Assembly (NCBI GenBank): GCA_032718475.1
Contig: JAUCBJ010004632.1
Coordinates: 1 to 59,460 of the forward strand
Source: Nemertoderma westbladi
Taxonomy: Eukaryota; Xenacoelomorpha; Nemertodermatida; Nemertodermatidae
Reading direction: 5' to 3'
Length of the DNA: 59,460 bases
This document shows, in pieces, positions 9,185 to 19,388 of this stretch; the first letter of the stretch is position 1; every line of letters starts with the position of its first letter. The notes under the pieces were generated by a model that was not told the origin of the DNA, did no database searches, and saw only the letters and a program-made list of their open reading frames with translations. The translations under genes were made by a program, and so were the position numbers.

Positions 9185-11755
9185 CTAGCCCTACTACTAC
9201 TACTACTACTAGGATCGGCATGCTGCATTGCAGCTGCATTTTTAAGAATGCTGTGCCGGCTTGTCAACAAAATTGCACCGCCACAACTCCCTATCACCCA
9301 TGACATTTGCTAGATCATCCGCATCTTTAAGGCCAGTGTCCTTTAAGATGCGTCTCAAGAAAGTCATGGGCTGTCCACCATGCTTATTCACTCCATGAGG
9401 CTGCCAAAGTACAAGATTATGCACTGGCTGGTCCTCACGGCGAAAGCAATGTCCTGCAAAGCGGAGGCGATTTTGTTCTAGTGTCAAGCTTGGGGGAACC
9501 AATGAGACATCTCCAATGTTATATAGTGTCTGGTTGGAGATGTGTGCATTGTACTTGACACAATGAACCCGGCGTAGCATTCTTGTGAATGTGCCATCCA
9601 GAGATTTGGTGTCCTCAGCAGTTAGAGCCCAGCATGGACTCCCGTAGAGGAGTACTGGAACTACTGCTGCTCTAAATAATCGGACCTTAAGTTTCCGATT
9701 AATTCTAGGTGACTTCCAAATCCTGGAAAGCCTATTCAAGGCTGCCCATGCCTTTCCCTTACGTATTCGAAGGTCCTCACCTGACTTCCGGATCCATGAT
9801 CCCAGGTAACAGAAGTCGTCCACATGCTCAAGCATACCATCCTTTGAGCTTATGCTCATCCGATCAGAGACTTGCTGAGGACTTTCAAAGTTAACTGTCA
9901 GAATTTTGGTCTTTCTGGAGTTAATAAAAAGACCAACACTAGAAGCAGCATGTTCTAATGAGCTGAGGAGCCGTTGGGCTCCCTCTAATGATTCTGAGAG
10001 TACTCCTAAGTCATCAGCAAAGTCTAGATCAGTTAGGTACTTGGCAGGATTTCCTCGACTTGTGGAGCCAGTAGGTGGAGTTATCATCACCCCATCATCA
10101 TTATGATGATCTAAGGACATGCGTAGAACATAGTCAACCACAATAATGAACAAGAATGGTGCAAGTGTGTCTCCTTGGAGGACGCCCCATAACACTTCAA
10201 ATGGTTCTGTGTCACCGTCAACAGTAGACACAAATGTTGTTGAACCATCGTATACTGATCTGATTGCTGCAATAATTTCATCAGGAATCCCATATAATGA
10301 AAGTATGCTGAACATACGTGACCGAGAGACTGAATCAAAGGCCTTGAAGAAGTCAACAAAGATAACAGCCAGATGCCTGTCTTTCTTTTTTGATAATTCT
10401 TCAATTATCCTTCTAAGTGCCAAAATGGGCTCCATGGTCCCACGACCTTTACGGAACCCATTCTGATTTCCACGGAGCAGTCTCTCAATGGGATCCCTGA
10501 TGCGATTTAATAGAATCCTATTGTATAGCTTTGCAGCAATCGAGATCAATGAGATTCCCCGAAAAGAACCATAGAGTGTTAGGTTGCCCTTCTTGGGAAC
10601 TGGCACCAACTTATTTGTTTTCATTTCTTGTGGGACTCTTGTTGTTCGGTACATGTCTACTATGATGGGATAGATGAGCTTTAAACACTCAGGTATTTTA
10701 AAGACCTCAGGGGGAACACCATCTACTCCACTGGCACGATTGGTCTTAATGCTCTTTGCAGCAGCCTTCACTTCTGCAAAGGAGATATCGCCAATGGGAA
10801 TATCTGGGAGTACAGACTCAGACACTTTTACTTCTATAAAGTTATCAGGCAATACCCTGTCATTATTGAGGAGCTTTTCAAAGTGGGCTTTCCAACCATT
10901 TAGGCGATCGGCTGGTGATTCAGCCTTAACCTTGGTGGTTGGTTGGCTTTTCCGCCCAGTAAGCAGATTGATCGATTTCCATGCCTGGGATGATTGCCTG
11001 CTGTCGTCAGCATCATTGATGGCATCAACCTGTTGGTTTATTAGCTCCTGTAGATTAACAGAGTACTGCCTGTTCAGGGACCTAGATGCAGCCTTAACTG
11101 CATTCTTGGCCGCTGTAGTCTGTTTGAGTCGGGACTCTTTCTGCGCCTTATGAAGGTCATTTCGGCACTTCTGAATTTTGTTGTCAGTCCAGGGGGCCCT
11201 TTTCCTGTTTCGAGGGTATACAGGAACTGTTTCTGCAGCTGCTAACTTAACTGCTTCTGTAAAGGCAGTATAGCCCTCACAGTGATCTGCCGCCTCAGAG
11301 GCAAGAGCCTCATACCTGTTGCTCAGCTGTAGTGTGAAGCTGGATCTCACACTTGGCTGTTGCAACAGAGAGGACCAGTCATGCCGCGGCAAGGCAGATT
11401 TCGTTGTTCTGCTAGCACGCAGACTAAGTCTTACCTTGGCCACAATAAGGCGGTGATCACTGGAGAAGGGTCGAAGTGTAAATGCATTACAGTCTTGTAT
11501 AGAGCTCCTGTATTTCCTACGAAACAGAATATGGTCTATCTGGGACTTGTGACCACTGGGTCCACTATGAGTCCATAGCTTTCCAGTTCGCTTCTTGAAC
11601 TGGGTTCCAGCCGAAAACAATCCATTTCCAGAGATAAAATCCTGAAGATGGACAGAATTTCGGTTAACACTATTGCTATAGACCCAGGGCGATGTAGGTG
11701 ATTGATGCAGACTTGCATTAAAGTCTCCCAGGAATGTTAAGAATGCTAGCCCTAC
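9185..11755 (-). mobile_element. Young 5'-truncated LINE with 10-bp TSD and (TAG)n tail
   Basis: The element body is 9195-11745 on the minus strand. The 10-bp direct repeat CTAGCCCTAC flanks it at 9185-9194 and 11746-11755. Read on the minus strand, the 3' end is GCATGCCGATCC followed by a (TAG)n tract at about 9195-9211, a trinucleotide tail rather than poly(A). A second copy with the same 3' end and tail lies at 47751-48218. The target duplication and unbroken frame mark it as a recent insertion. The 5' end is truncated within the endonuclease domain. Confidence 0.85.
9242..11743 (-). CDS. LINE polyprotein, partial: endonuclease C-terminus plus reverse transcriptase
   Basis: Reverse transcriptase for target-primed retrotransposition. 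The frame is open from the insertion junction, with no start codon of its own, and begins inside an APE-type endonuclease: GDFNA near the 5' end, then SQIDHILFRR and SSDHRLI. The reverse transcriptase follows: NRASGVDGVPPEVFK, SFRGISLISIAAKLYNRIL, FRKGRGTMEP, FVDFFKAFDSVSR, LQGDTLAPFLF and the catalytic FADDLG. The C-terminal segment has LLYGSPCWAL, MLRRVHCVKYN, HISNQTLYN and RLRFAGHC. No stop or frameshift occurs over about 830 codons, so the RT could still be active in trans even though this copy cannot mobilise itself. The clade is uncertain (RTE-like or CR1/L2-like). Confidence 0.85.
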   Translation of the reverse strand, partial: FLTFLGDFNASLHQSPTSPWVYSNSVNRNSVHLQDFISGNGLFSAGTQFKKRTGKLWTHSGPSGHKSQIDHILFRRKYRSSIQDCNAFTLRPFSSDHRLIVAKVRLSLRASRTTKSALPRHDWSSLLQQPSVRSSFTLQLSNRYEALASEAADHCEGYTAFTEAVKLAAAETVPVYPRNRKRAPWTDNKIQKCRNDLHKAQKESRLKQTTAAKNAVKAASRSLNRQYSVNLQELINQQVDAINDADDSRQSSQAWKSINLLTGRKSQPTTKVKAESPADRLNGWKAHFEKLLNNDRVLPDNFIEVKVSESVLPDIPIGDISFAEVKAAAKSIKTNRASGVDGVPPEVFKIPECLKLIYPIIVDMYRTTRVPQEMKTNKLVPVPKKGNLTLYGSFRGISLISIAAKLYNRILLNRIRDPIERLLRGNQNGFRKGRGTMEPILALRRIIEELSKKKDRHLAVIFVDFFKAFDSVSRSRMFSILSLYGIPDEIIAAIRSVYDGSTTFVSTVDGDTEPFEVLWGVLQGDTLAPFLFIIVVDYVLRMSLDHHNDDGVMITPPTGSTSRGNPAKYLTDLDFADDLGVLSESLEGAQRLLSSLEHAASSVGLFINSRKTKILTVNFESPQQVSDRMSISSKDGMLEHVDDFCYLGSWIRKSGEDLRIRKGKAWAALNRLSRIWKSPRINRKLKVRLFRAAVVPVLLYGSPCWALTAEDTKSLDGTFTRMLRRVHCVKYNAHISNQTLYNIGDVSLVPPSLTLEQNRLRFAGHCFRREDQPVHNLVLWQPHGVNKHGGQPMTFLRRILKDTGLKDADDLANVMGDRELWRCNFVDKPAQHS

Positions 11756-11849
11756 CCACTACCAGACTACCGATTTACCGTCATACTGCTGGTTCCAAAA
11801 GAAAGTTCATGAAGTTAAAGAAGGTAACTAAGTTTGAAGTCACTAGTAA

Positions 11850-12800
11850 TGCTGTAATGGATATAAGATTGAAAATAAAAAGGAAGTTAAATATTTAGGC
11901 GCCACATTGGATAACTGCTTATCAGGAGAAAGCACAGTGAAAAATATTTTCTCGAAAGTTAACATTAGGCTTAGGTTTCTATACAGAAATAAAAATAGTT
12001 TAAACACCGACTCCCGCAAATTACTTTGCTCTTCTTTAATACAGTGTCACATGGACTATGCGTGCTCTTCTTGGTATGAAGGCTTAACCAAACAGCTTAA
12101 ATGTAAATTACAACTAGCTCAGAATAAAGTAGTACGATTTATAGTTATAGTTCATATGCGTACCTCTGGTATTTTCGTATTGCAAAAATAAGACTATAAG
12201 TATGAAATACCGGTACCCTATGTTATTGAGATATTGTTTATTGTTTTGGTTAGAAAAGCCCACCACTGTAACCTGCTCCTTTCCGTTAATTAAGTAATGG
12301 AGATTAGTTTATTGTTTTGGTTAGAAAACACCACCACTGTAACCTGCTTCTTTTGCCAGAGGTACGCATATGAACGATAACCCGATTTATTAAAGACTAC
12401 AAACCTAGGCACCACCTAACTCCAGATGACTTTTCTGAATCTGGAGTCTGGACTACTTAACTTAGGTAGTAGAGTTAAGCAGCTACGCCTTAACCATGTG
12501 CATAAAGTGTATAATGGTAAATGTCCCAATTACCTAAAACAAAAATTCAACAGAGTACGCGATACACACCCTTACAGTCAGACAGTACCAGAGCTAGTGC
12601 TTCAAACTTCTACCTCCCGAATTGTAAATCCTTCGAATCTGATACTTTCTTTTTTTAACGGTATTAAAAATTGGAACGCTCTGCCTAATGTAATTAAAAA
12701 CCTAGATAATCAACATTCTTTTAAATCTGCAGTTAAATCTCACCTCGGTGTGCAATGTAAAAATAGGTACAATAGTCCTACAGTAAGTTATTAGTTTATT
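11850..12800 (+). mobile_element. Decayed LINE remnant, interrupted by a TIR element
   Basis: A C-terminal LINE region unlike the family at 7985-9048. About 11860-12142 reads KEVKYLGATLDN, LLCSSLIQCHMDYACSSWY and QLAQNKVVRF. After the inserted element it resumes at 12383-12794 with HHLTPDDF, VKQLRLNHVHKVYNGKCPNYL and NGIKNWNALPNVI. The two halves are in frame across the insertion when one copy of the 8-bp duplication is discounted. One further frameshift lies near 12430-12440, so this is a fossil. Confidence 0.75.
12143..12382. mobile_element. 240-bp TIR element with 8-bp TSD, inside a LINE remnant
   Basis: Terminal inverted repeats of 27 bp (12143-12169 and 12356-12382) match at 25 positions and share the core GTTCATATGCGTACC. 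The 8-bp direct repeat CGATTTAT flanks the element (12135-12142 and 12383-12390). An 8-bp duplication fits the hAT, P or Merlin superfamilies; the termini do not begin with the usual hAT CAGGG. The interior holds two partial monomers of the 71-bp satellite seen at 56.5 kb (GTTTTGGTTAGAAAA and CTGTAACCTGCT blocks). Reading of the host LINE resumes in frame on the far side. Confidence 0.85.
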
Positions 12801-13012
12801 AATTATTTACTATTTATACTGTAATTACCGTACGTTTTATAATAAATTGTTCTGTACATTACATCTTTATCGTTGAGCTGTTGAGTCGGACATATTTATC
12901 TATAAACCAGATATTTTACCTTAACGGTCAGACGGTAGGCTTAGCTCAGTACCGGTAGCTGCTTAGGTTTACATTTTCTTAATTTACCAATATCAAGCGG
13001 ATAGATAGAAAG
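12801..13012. promoter_or_regulatory. Upstream region of syntaxin-16
   Basis: About 200 bp between the LINE remnant and the start codon must hold the promoter and 5' UTR if transcription starts locally. No TATA box or obvious motif was identified. Confidence 0.25.
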
Positions 13013-14668
13013 ATGGCGACGCGAAGCTTAACCGAAGTATTTATCCTTATGCGAAACAACAGCCTCCAAGATCGTATGATCAGTGAAGACCACAACAACG
13101 CCAACGAGGACACAGTAGCCCTGGTCTCCAACCACGACACACATCGTTCACGCACTACGCTGGTCCCGCTGCCTCCAGACTGGACGGACGCCACGGAAAC
13201 GGTCCAGTACGAGATCGAGAAACTCTCGAATAAACTCTCGCAACTCCGGGAGATGCACTCCCGCCATATAAGTCGCCCGAGTTTCGACGAGAAACGTTCC
13301 GAGGAAGCGGCGATAGAGTTGGCCACTCGAGAGGTGACCGCCTTGTTCCGCGGGTGTCAGCGCTCGTTGGAGCGGATTAACTCGGCCGCCGGATCAGTTT
13401 CTAGTCGTCCCGAACTCGCCGTGCACTCCAACGTGGTCCGGCGACTCGCTTCCAACCTACAGACGCTCTCCAGGGACTTCCGTAGGTAATTATTTAATTA
13501 AACTATTACAGTATTTATATATTACAGTTAGAAACACTCTGCCTACCCCCCCCCCCCTTTCCTTTTTATTATGCTATTACATTATTCTGTCATAATAACG
13601 TTATCCATTTATATTTAAACTTTATAAAACATAATTACATTTTGTTTACCTTTATATTACAATTATTCCACTTTCTATAACAACAGGGTCCCAAACGATA
13701 CCATAAACCATTAGATTTGACATGACAGGAAACAAAGTTATTCGGTTCACGTATAGGAATTGTTAAATATCATATCTGAAAGTCAACATAATATGTTCCT
13801 TCTTCCATTTGATTTAACTGACTGCTTCTATTGATTATTTAGTCGTATTAGTTGTTAGACGATTTAAATGTTATGTGTTAAGTAGCTAATTTAATTACTA
13901 TTATAATTTATAATAAAACTATGTTAGGTCAACCGGTATACCGGTATGTGAATTGGTGTCTTAAACAATTACGTTTCAGTTTCACAGATTATATTTCCTT
14001 AACAGACAGACAAACATTGCGTCAGAGAGACAGATGTGACATGCAGGCTGTCAAAAATACAGAAACTGACATACAGACCGACTTTCAGACAGAAAACCGA
14101 CACAGAAACATAAATACAGACCGGCTTACACACAAGAACATACATAAACAACCCGACAAACAGACATACATACATACCGCCCACATGACTAATATCCCCC
14201 CCCCCCCCTCACAGGAACCAACAGCACTACCTCAGCAGTCTAGCCAGCCGCGAGCAGCGCTCGAGTTCCTTCATCCCCGCTGCCACATCGTACCCAGCAG
14301 ACTCGGACACCGACTCCGACTCGGTCCTCTACTCCCGGGGATTCTCCGACAAACAAACCCAACTGGTCCGTAAATCCGCCGCGGAGTCGGCCACCAGGGA
14401 GAAGGAGATCCTAACCATCGTGCACTCCATCACGGACCTTAACTCCATCTTCAAGGATCTCGCCTCCCTTGTCGTCGATCAGGGAACCATCCTGGATCGA
14501 ATCGACTACAATCTCGAATCAACCTCCGACTCAGTCGATAAAGGCTTGAAACATTTACAAAAAGCCGAGAAATACCAGAAGAAAAACCGAAAACTAATCG
14601 CTATTTGCGTTCTATCTATTGTTATAGTTATATTAATTATCATATTATTAGCTTATAAGATTAAATAA
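13013..14668 (+). CDS. STX16: Syntaxin-16 t-SNARE, two exons (13013..13485, 14215..14668)
   Basis: A Qa-SNARE of the trans-Golgi network that mediates fusion of endosome-derived vesicles (family knowledge). Joining exon 1 (473 nt) and exon 2 (454 nt) gives 309 codons, hence 308 aa, close to the usual syntaxin-16 length. The N-terminus MATRSLTEVFILMRNNS matches the family's conserved start, the peptide that binds the SM protein Vps45. An Habc-type helical region follows (about 60-160). The junction codon reads through as FRR-NQQHYL. The SNARE motif is about 210-280, with the zero-layer glutamine at about Q247 in VVDQGTILDRID. YQKKNRK and a C-terminal transmembrane helix (about 283-305) complete the tail anchor. 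The intron (13486-14214) is GT-AG, with a 13-C tract before the acceptor. A possible AATAAA lies at 14970-14975. Exons are clearly more GC-rich than the intron. Confidence 0.95.
13486..14214 (+). other. Syntaxin-16 intron with poly-C acceptor and ACAGAC-rich tract
   Basis: Donor AG|GTAATT at 13485/13486 and acceptor CTCACAG at 14208-14214. The polypyrimidine tract is 13 consecutive C (14196-14208). A second run of 12 C is near the donor (13546-13557). At about 14000-14170 there is a degenerate ACAGAC/CAGACA microsatellite. Confidence 0.85.
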
Positions 14669-16180
14669 TTTATTTTTTTATTTATTTCATTAATTATATA
14701 TAATATAATTTATCTATTGGGGAGTTTAAGAGACGCGAAGTGGAAAAGGAACGCAGAATGGGGCGCTTCACTTACCTTATCATTTTGTTTCAATATTTAT
14801 TTTAATAATTATTATTATAGATAGTTTTTGTATTACTTATTCATTATCATTCCGCGCTAATTAGCTCCCATTTTTTCTCTTAACCAGAATGAATAATTGA
14901 ACAGGTTTGAATTAAGGTCACCTGGTTTGTCGTTTGTTTAATAATATTTGTCCCCAAAAGAGAACAACAAATAAATTCATAATTATTAAGTTATGAAACA
15001 TTCCAAAATTGGGGCAGTTTGCTCATATTGTAGTAGATACAATCATTAATTATTATTTTACACTGTTAATTAATTTTAACTCCTTCCGCTCCCATACTAC
15101 TAATGGTGTGAAATAATGTAGCACTTTATATGACAGCTTATTTTTATTTCTAGGCATCACCATCATTGTTGCAATACAACATTTAATATCAGGTTGTCTG
15201 GATTTATTTTATTCTATTAGAAGTAAAAATAGTTCCCATTATATTGAAAAAAATTCATTGTCGACAACGAAAATCCCGAAATATATAAAATAGAAACACC
15301 AGCAGATTTCTAAAGTCTTATTGGCCAAAGTAGATATGTGTGTTCAATGTTCAATGTTCAGTCTAAATGTTCAATTGTTCGTATCGTAAAAAATTCGTCA
15401 TTGACTGCGCAACATTAGCGTAGGAATGATTAATAATATTATCTTGTCAAAAGTCAACAGAGTAAAATTAAATTATAAATGCGTGGCGGGAAATAAAGTA
15501 ATGAAGAACTTTATTTTAACCTTTTTCAGTGTTCAATATAATTCCACTTTATATCTCTTAATGCAGTAAATATCTATATAATAATTATATTCGGTAGCTG
15601 CAATATGAATGAATTATATTTTTGCGACTTTCTCGAAAAAAGTGAGTGTAAATCGTTAAAGTTGAATAAATTTACGAAATATTCTGCGATTGTTGGTAAG
15701 TTGGGCCAGGAGTTTTTCGGCTTTGTCTCCCTGCAAGCCATAAAGGTTCACTCCGATGTGTATTTATTTTATTTGTGTTTATTTACATATATGCAAGTCT
15801 TATTAAACTACTTGGTGGAAAATATATTAATTAATAATAATTAATATGCAAAGAAATGTAATAAATTCCATTTAGATGGAATTGCGTATTATTCAATGTA
15901 GAATATCGTAATGCGATACTCTCTTTCTGTAATTGTGTCAACACGATTTACGAATTTAGGCCTAAATATTTCCGAAATGTGTGTAATTTAATTTTTTGGT
16001 GCAATCCGTGTTACATATTTATTTATTTAAACAAATAAAATGGTTGACTTTATTTAGTCTGCAGGATTCGGTAGGTTTCGAATGTTGGATTTCTCGGGAG
16101 ACTACGCTAGAGGCCGAGACTTAAATAATTAACTAATTAAATATATAAGTTTATTTTTTTCGTTTAATTTCTGTTTGTAT

Positions 16181-16211
16181 ACCTATACCTATACCTACCT
16201 ACCTACCTACC
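16181..16211. repeat. ACCTAT/ACCT microsatellite
   Basis: Perfect runs of ACCTAT followed by ACCT units. Confidence 0.85.
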
Positions 16212-17229
16212 GGGAAGATGTTTAAACATCGGGTTGAATAATTAATGATATACATCCAGTAAAGCCGAATTATGAACATTATGTTGTATAAAGTGTTACT
16301 TTACATGACTGCGTCACGAGCGACCCTTTAAAGGAACGGAGTTAAGGATGTAAGTAATCTAAAGTGATGGAAAGTACTTTACTCATCTCAATGTTGGTAA
16401 TTTGATTCCTAAATTACTGAAACATTGACCTCGCTACGTACGTAGCTGAGCTCCACATTAACTAGATGCGGTGGTACATTGTTTTGGACATATTGTGGTA
16501 TAATTGCCAATACAGTGAGTGAAGTAATGTTACAATATAATAGGAAAGATAAAAAAGGAAAAAAATAGGAACTACAGAATTCTGACTGTATGTAGAATTT
16601 CTAAACTTTTTTATAGACTACATGTGTACCAAGTTTGGTTCTATTTCATCCATGATTGACCGACTTGTTGGCGTTCAAACATTAAACCCAGCCAGCCATG
16701 AAGAAACAAACTAAAAATAGCCGCAGGAACCCGAGCAGAGCCTCAGTGATAAAGTATGTAATGCAGTACAGTACGTCTGTACAGTCTGTCTTTTATCAGT
16801 TCAATATCAACTGTTACGGCATGTAATTTAATTCCCTTGTTACCTTTAAGATTTGCTTTCACTTAAGACGAGCAAACAATGTTTCATCAAGTTTATTGCC
16901 AAACATACAATCAGGATTGGTTGTTCTCTCTGTGGTATTCAAAGGGAGGCCACAGGTCAGTTAGATATATAGAATATAGATCCTCCAAATGTCGTTTTTA
17001 ATGAAGTTACCAACAAATGTGTTGTTGGTGTAGCAACAATCAGCACAAGCTGGCAAGCCTGGAAGGTTCACGGTCCTCCTACTTAATCAGTACAATAATA
17101 ATACGTTTTCGTTCGGGTAGGCCTATGTTTCCTTTTCACTTGTTCCCATCGTACAGTCGTAGGCGACCTCATGCTCCTGTGCTCATCCCACCACGACCAC
17201 GACCACCAGTTACGAGTTGGGTAGGCGTC

Positions 17230-17700
17230 TACCGGCAACCGGTAAGTAATTACGCGCCACACGACGTCATCCCGCCATCCGCCAACATTTATACCGGTAC
17301 GGTAAGCCTACCACCTACCGGCTGGCTACCATCGCACCGTAGGTCTACCGCCTACGCCTACCGGTCAACCGGTAACGGTAGGCTACCGCGTACCGGTACA
17401 GCGGTACTCAAAGTCGTACCGGTATTGTCGTAATTGACAAATGCAGGATTAAACCGTAACCCGTTCCAGTACCGGTACCATATGCATCTGAACGACTGGA
17501 CGGTTAATCTCATAGCATAGCTGCATAGGCCTACTGGTAGTCAGTGCGAAGTCGCCTGCGAACATGGCGAAATATTATATTTACTGCTAGGGCTAGGCTA
17601 GGACCTACTGCTGTACTGACCTATGACAGTATGAAGATAGGCAGATAGGCCTACAGTGGTCAGGTAGTACCGGTCCGGTATGCCTACTACAGGCAGACAA
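17230..17700. repeat. Cluster of ACCGGT / AGGCCT palindromic words
   Basis: Dense occurrences of TACCGGTA, GTAGGCCTAC and overlapping variants. The same words recur at many other places in the window (for example 9100-9115, 30590-30720, 45555-45600), so this looks like a genome-wide word bias or decayed repeat rather than a gene. Confidence 0.5.
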
Positions 17701-18028
17701 TCAGACAGTACTAGCAGTGCTAATTAATTACCTTAATTAAATCTTCAATTAGGTCATAATGTAGGTCCAAATTTAAAAATCGGCCTCCGTTAATCGATTT
17801 ACAAATAATTCAGGTACCTCCATGCCAAATATCAGAATCATTCATTGCGTTCCCTATGACAAGATAGCTTTTTCCTAAACCATGCGAAAACACGCAAATA
17901 TAGCGCTCACATCGCACAAATACCATCTCGACACCCAATTTTTTGTATGAGCCTTCGCCATCCCTATATCTAACTTTTGTCCAAATTTTGTTTCGATTGA
18001 TTAATAAATAACTGAGATATCGCTCTGG

Positions 18029-18074
18029 ACACACACACACACACACACACACACTAACACACACACACACACAC
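18029..18074. repeat. CA microsatellite
   Basis: About 22 CA units with one interruption. Confidence 0.9.
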
Positions 18075-19388
18075 ATTACGGTAATAATGGTCACCTATGT
18101 CAAGGACCGTGAACCAATATAGCCAGATCAGCTGTAGCGTACTGGGTTGCATAGTAACGATTGTTATTTGATCTGATGACAGCTGCAGCTGGAGGTCTAT
18201 TTTATTTTTTTATGTTTATAGTGCTCCAAGTTTGAAGGTTTTGTTCATAAAATAAATATCATGATATTGTTTTACACTATGATATACTACATACAATATG
18301 ATCAACACTGATTTAACTGCATTGTCACAAGTTTGTTTGTAAGTTTATTTCAAATTGAAAAAATAATGAAACGACTGAAAAAATAATGAAAATTGTTAAC
18401 AATGATACTATTTATGGTGGATCATCTTAAATTTTAAAATATTTAATACTATCTTACAAAACGTCAAAGTAGAAAACGTTCGAACCGAATTTCAGCAAAA
18501 TTCTGTACTTAATAATAGTTAGTGGAACCAGTACATATAAATAATTCTCTGCCTGTCTGCCCATCCACAAAATTGATAATTACATCAGCTGAGTTTGTCG
18601 CTCTGGACGATTTGAACTTCAGGTTCAGTAAATAACTCACGTTCGCTATTCTGCCCTCAAAAGGTAAAGCACGTAACTCCAACAACCTCATTCTGAGATA
18701 TCAAGCCCCAAAGGATTTTTGTAGGCGCTTTTAGTTAGTACGATGTAGCTACTATGGGTGTGTTATATATCATTGGATAGATCTTACTCTGATACGTTTT
18801 TTTCTTATACTTGTCGTGCACACCCACGGCCACTCAGTTAAGTGTTAAACTCAAAGTGTTTTTGCCTGTATTGGGTAAATAATAAAGTACTAAGTGCTTT
18901 TACCTCGGTGAACCTCACAATTAGCTATGAGTTAGAGTTACGTGTTATGCGTTACTACATCATAACTACAGTAGTTAATTGCGTTCTTTTGACTTTGTAA
19001 TTTGAGTTAGGTGCTTTTGACTGGGAACTAACACCAAATTTCGCAATATCGAGTTTGGTAAATTTGAAATAAAAATGTCAAACAACCACCAATGAGAGTC
19101 ATTAATATATCAGATGATAGCTATGGAAGTTTGTACTTCATTTTGAGCTATTAACTCAAAACTGCAAATTGTGGAGTTACGTACAGTCTTTCTTTGCCTT
19201 TGGAGGACAGTATTATTCTGTGGGTAAAAAAACATTATGTGGTTTCTAAAATAATATTATTTGTTACAAACAAAATATTATACAATATGATAGTTGAATA
19301 ACTTGAAGAAAATACATTTTCTATATATAGTTATAAAGAGAAATACTGAAAGTGAACACAATATAAACAAACACATACGGTAATTCAG

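Larger units (their letters stand above)
14669..19388. other. 4.7-kb intergenic region, no gene seen
   Basis: Between the convergently oriented syntaxin-16 and separase genes. Mostly AT-rich. It contains an ACCT microsatellite (16181-16211), a block dense in ACCGGT and AGGCCT palindromes (about 17230-17700) and a CA microsatellite (18029-18074). The few open frames of 60-140 codons follow these repeats and show no family resemblance. Confidence 0.5.

Noticed and set aside
17017-17433. 138-codon frame in the separase/syntaxin-16 intergenic region
   Set aside because: Its second half is made of ACCGGT/AGGCCT words and it resembles no protein family.
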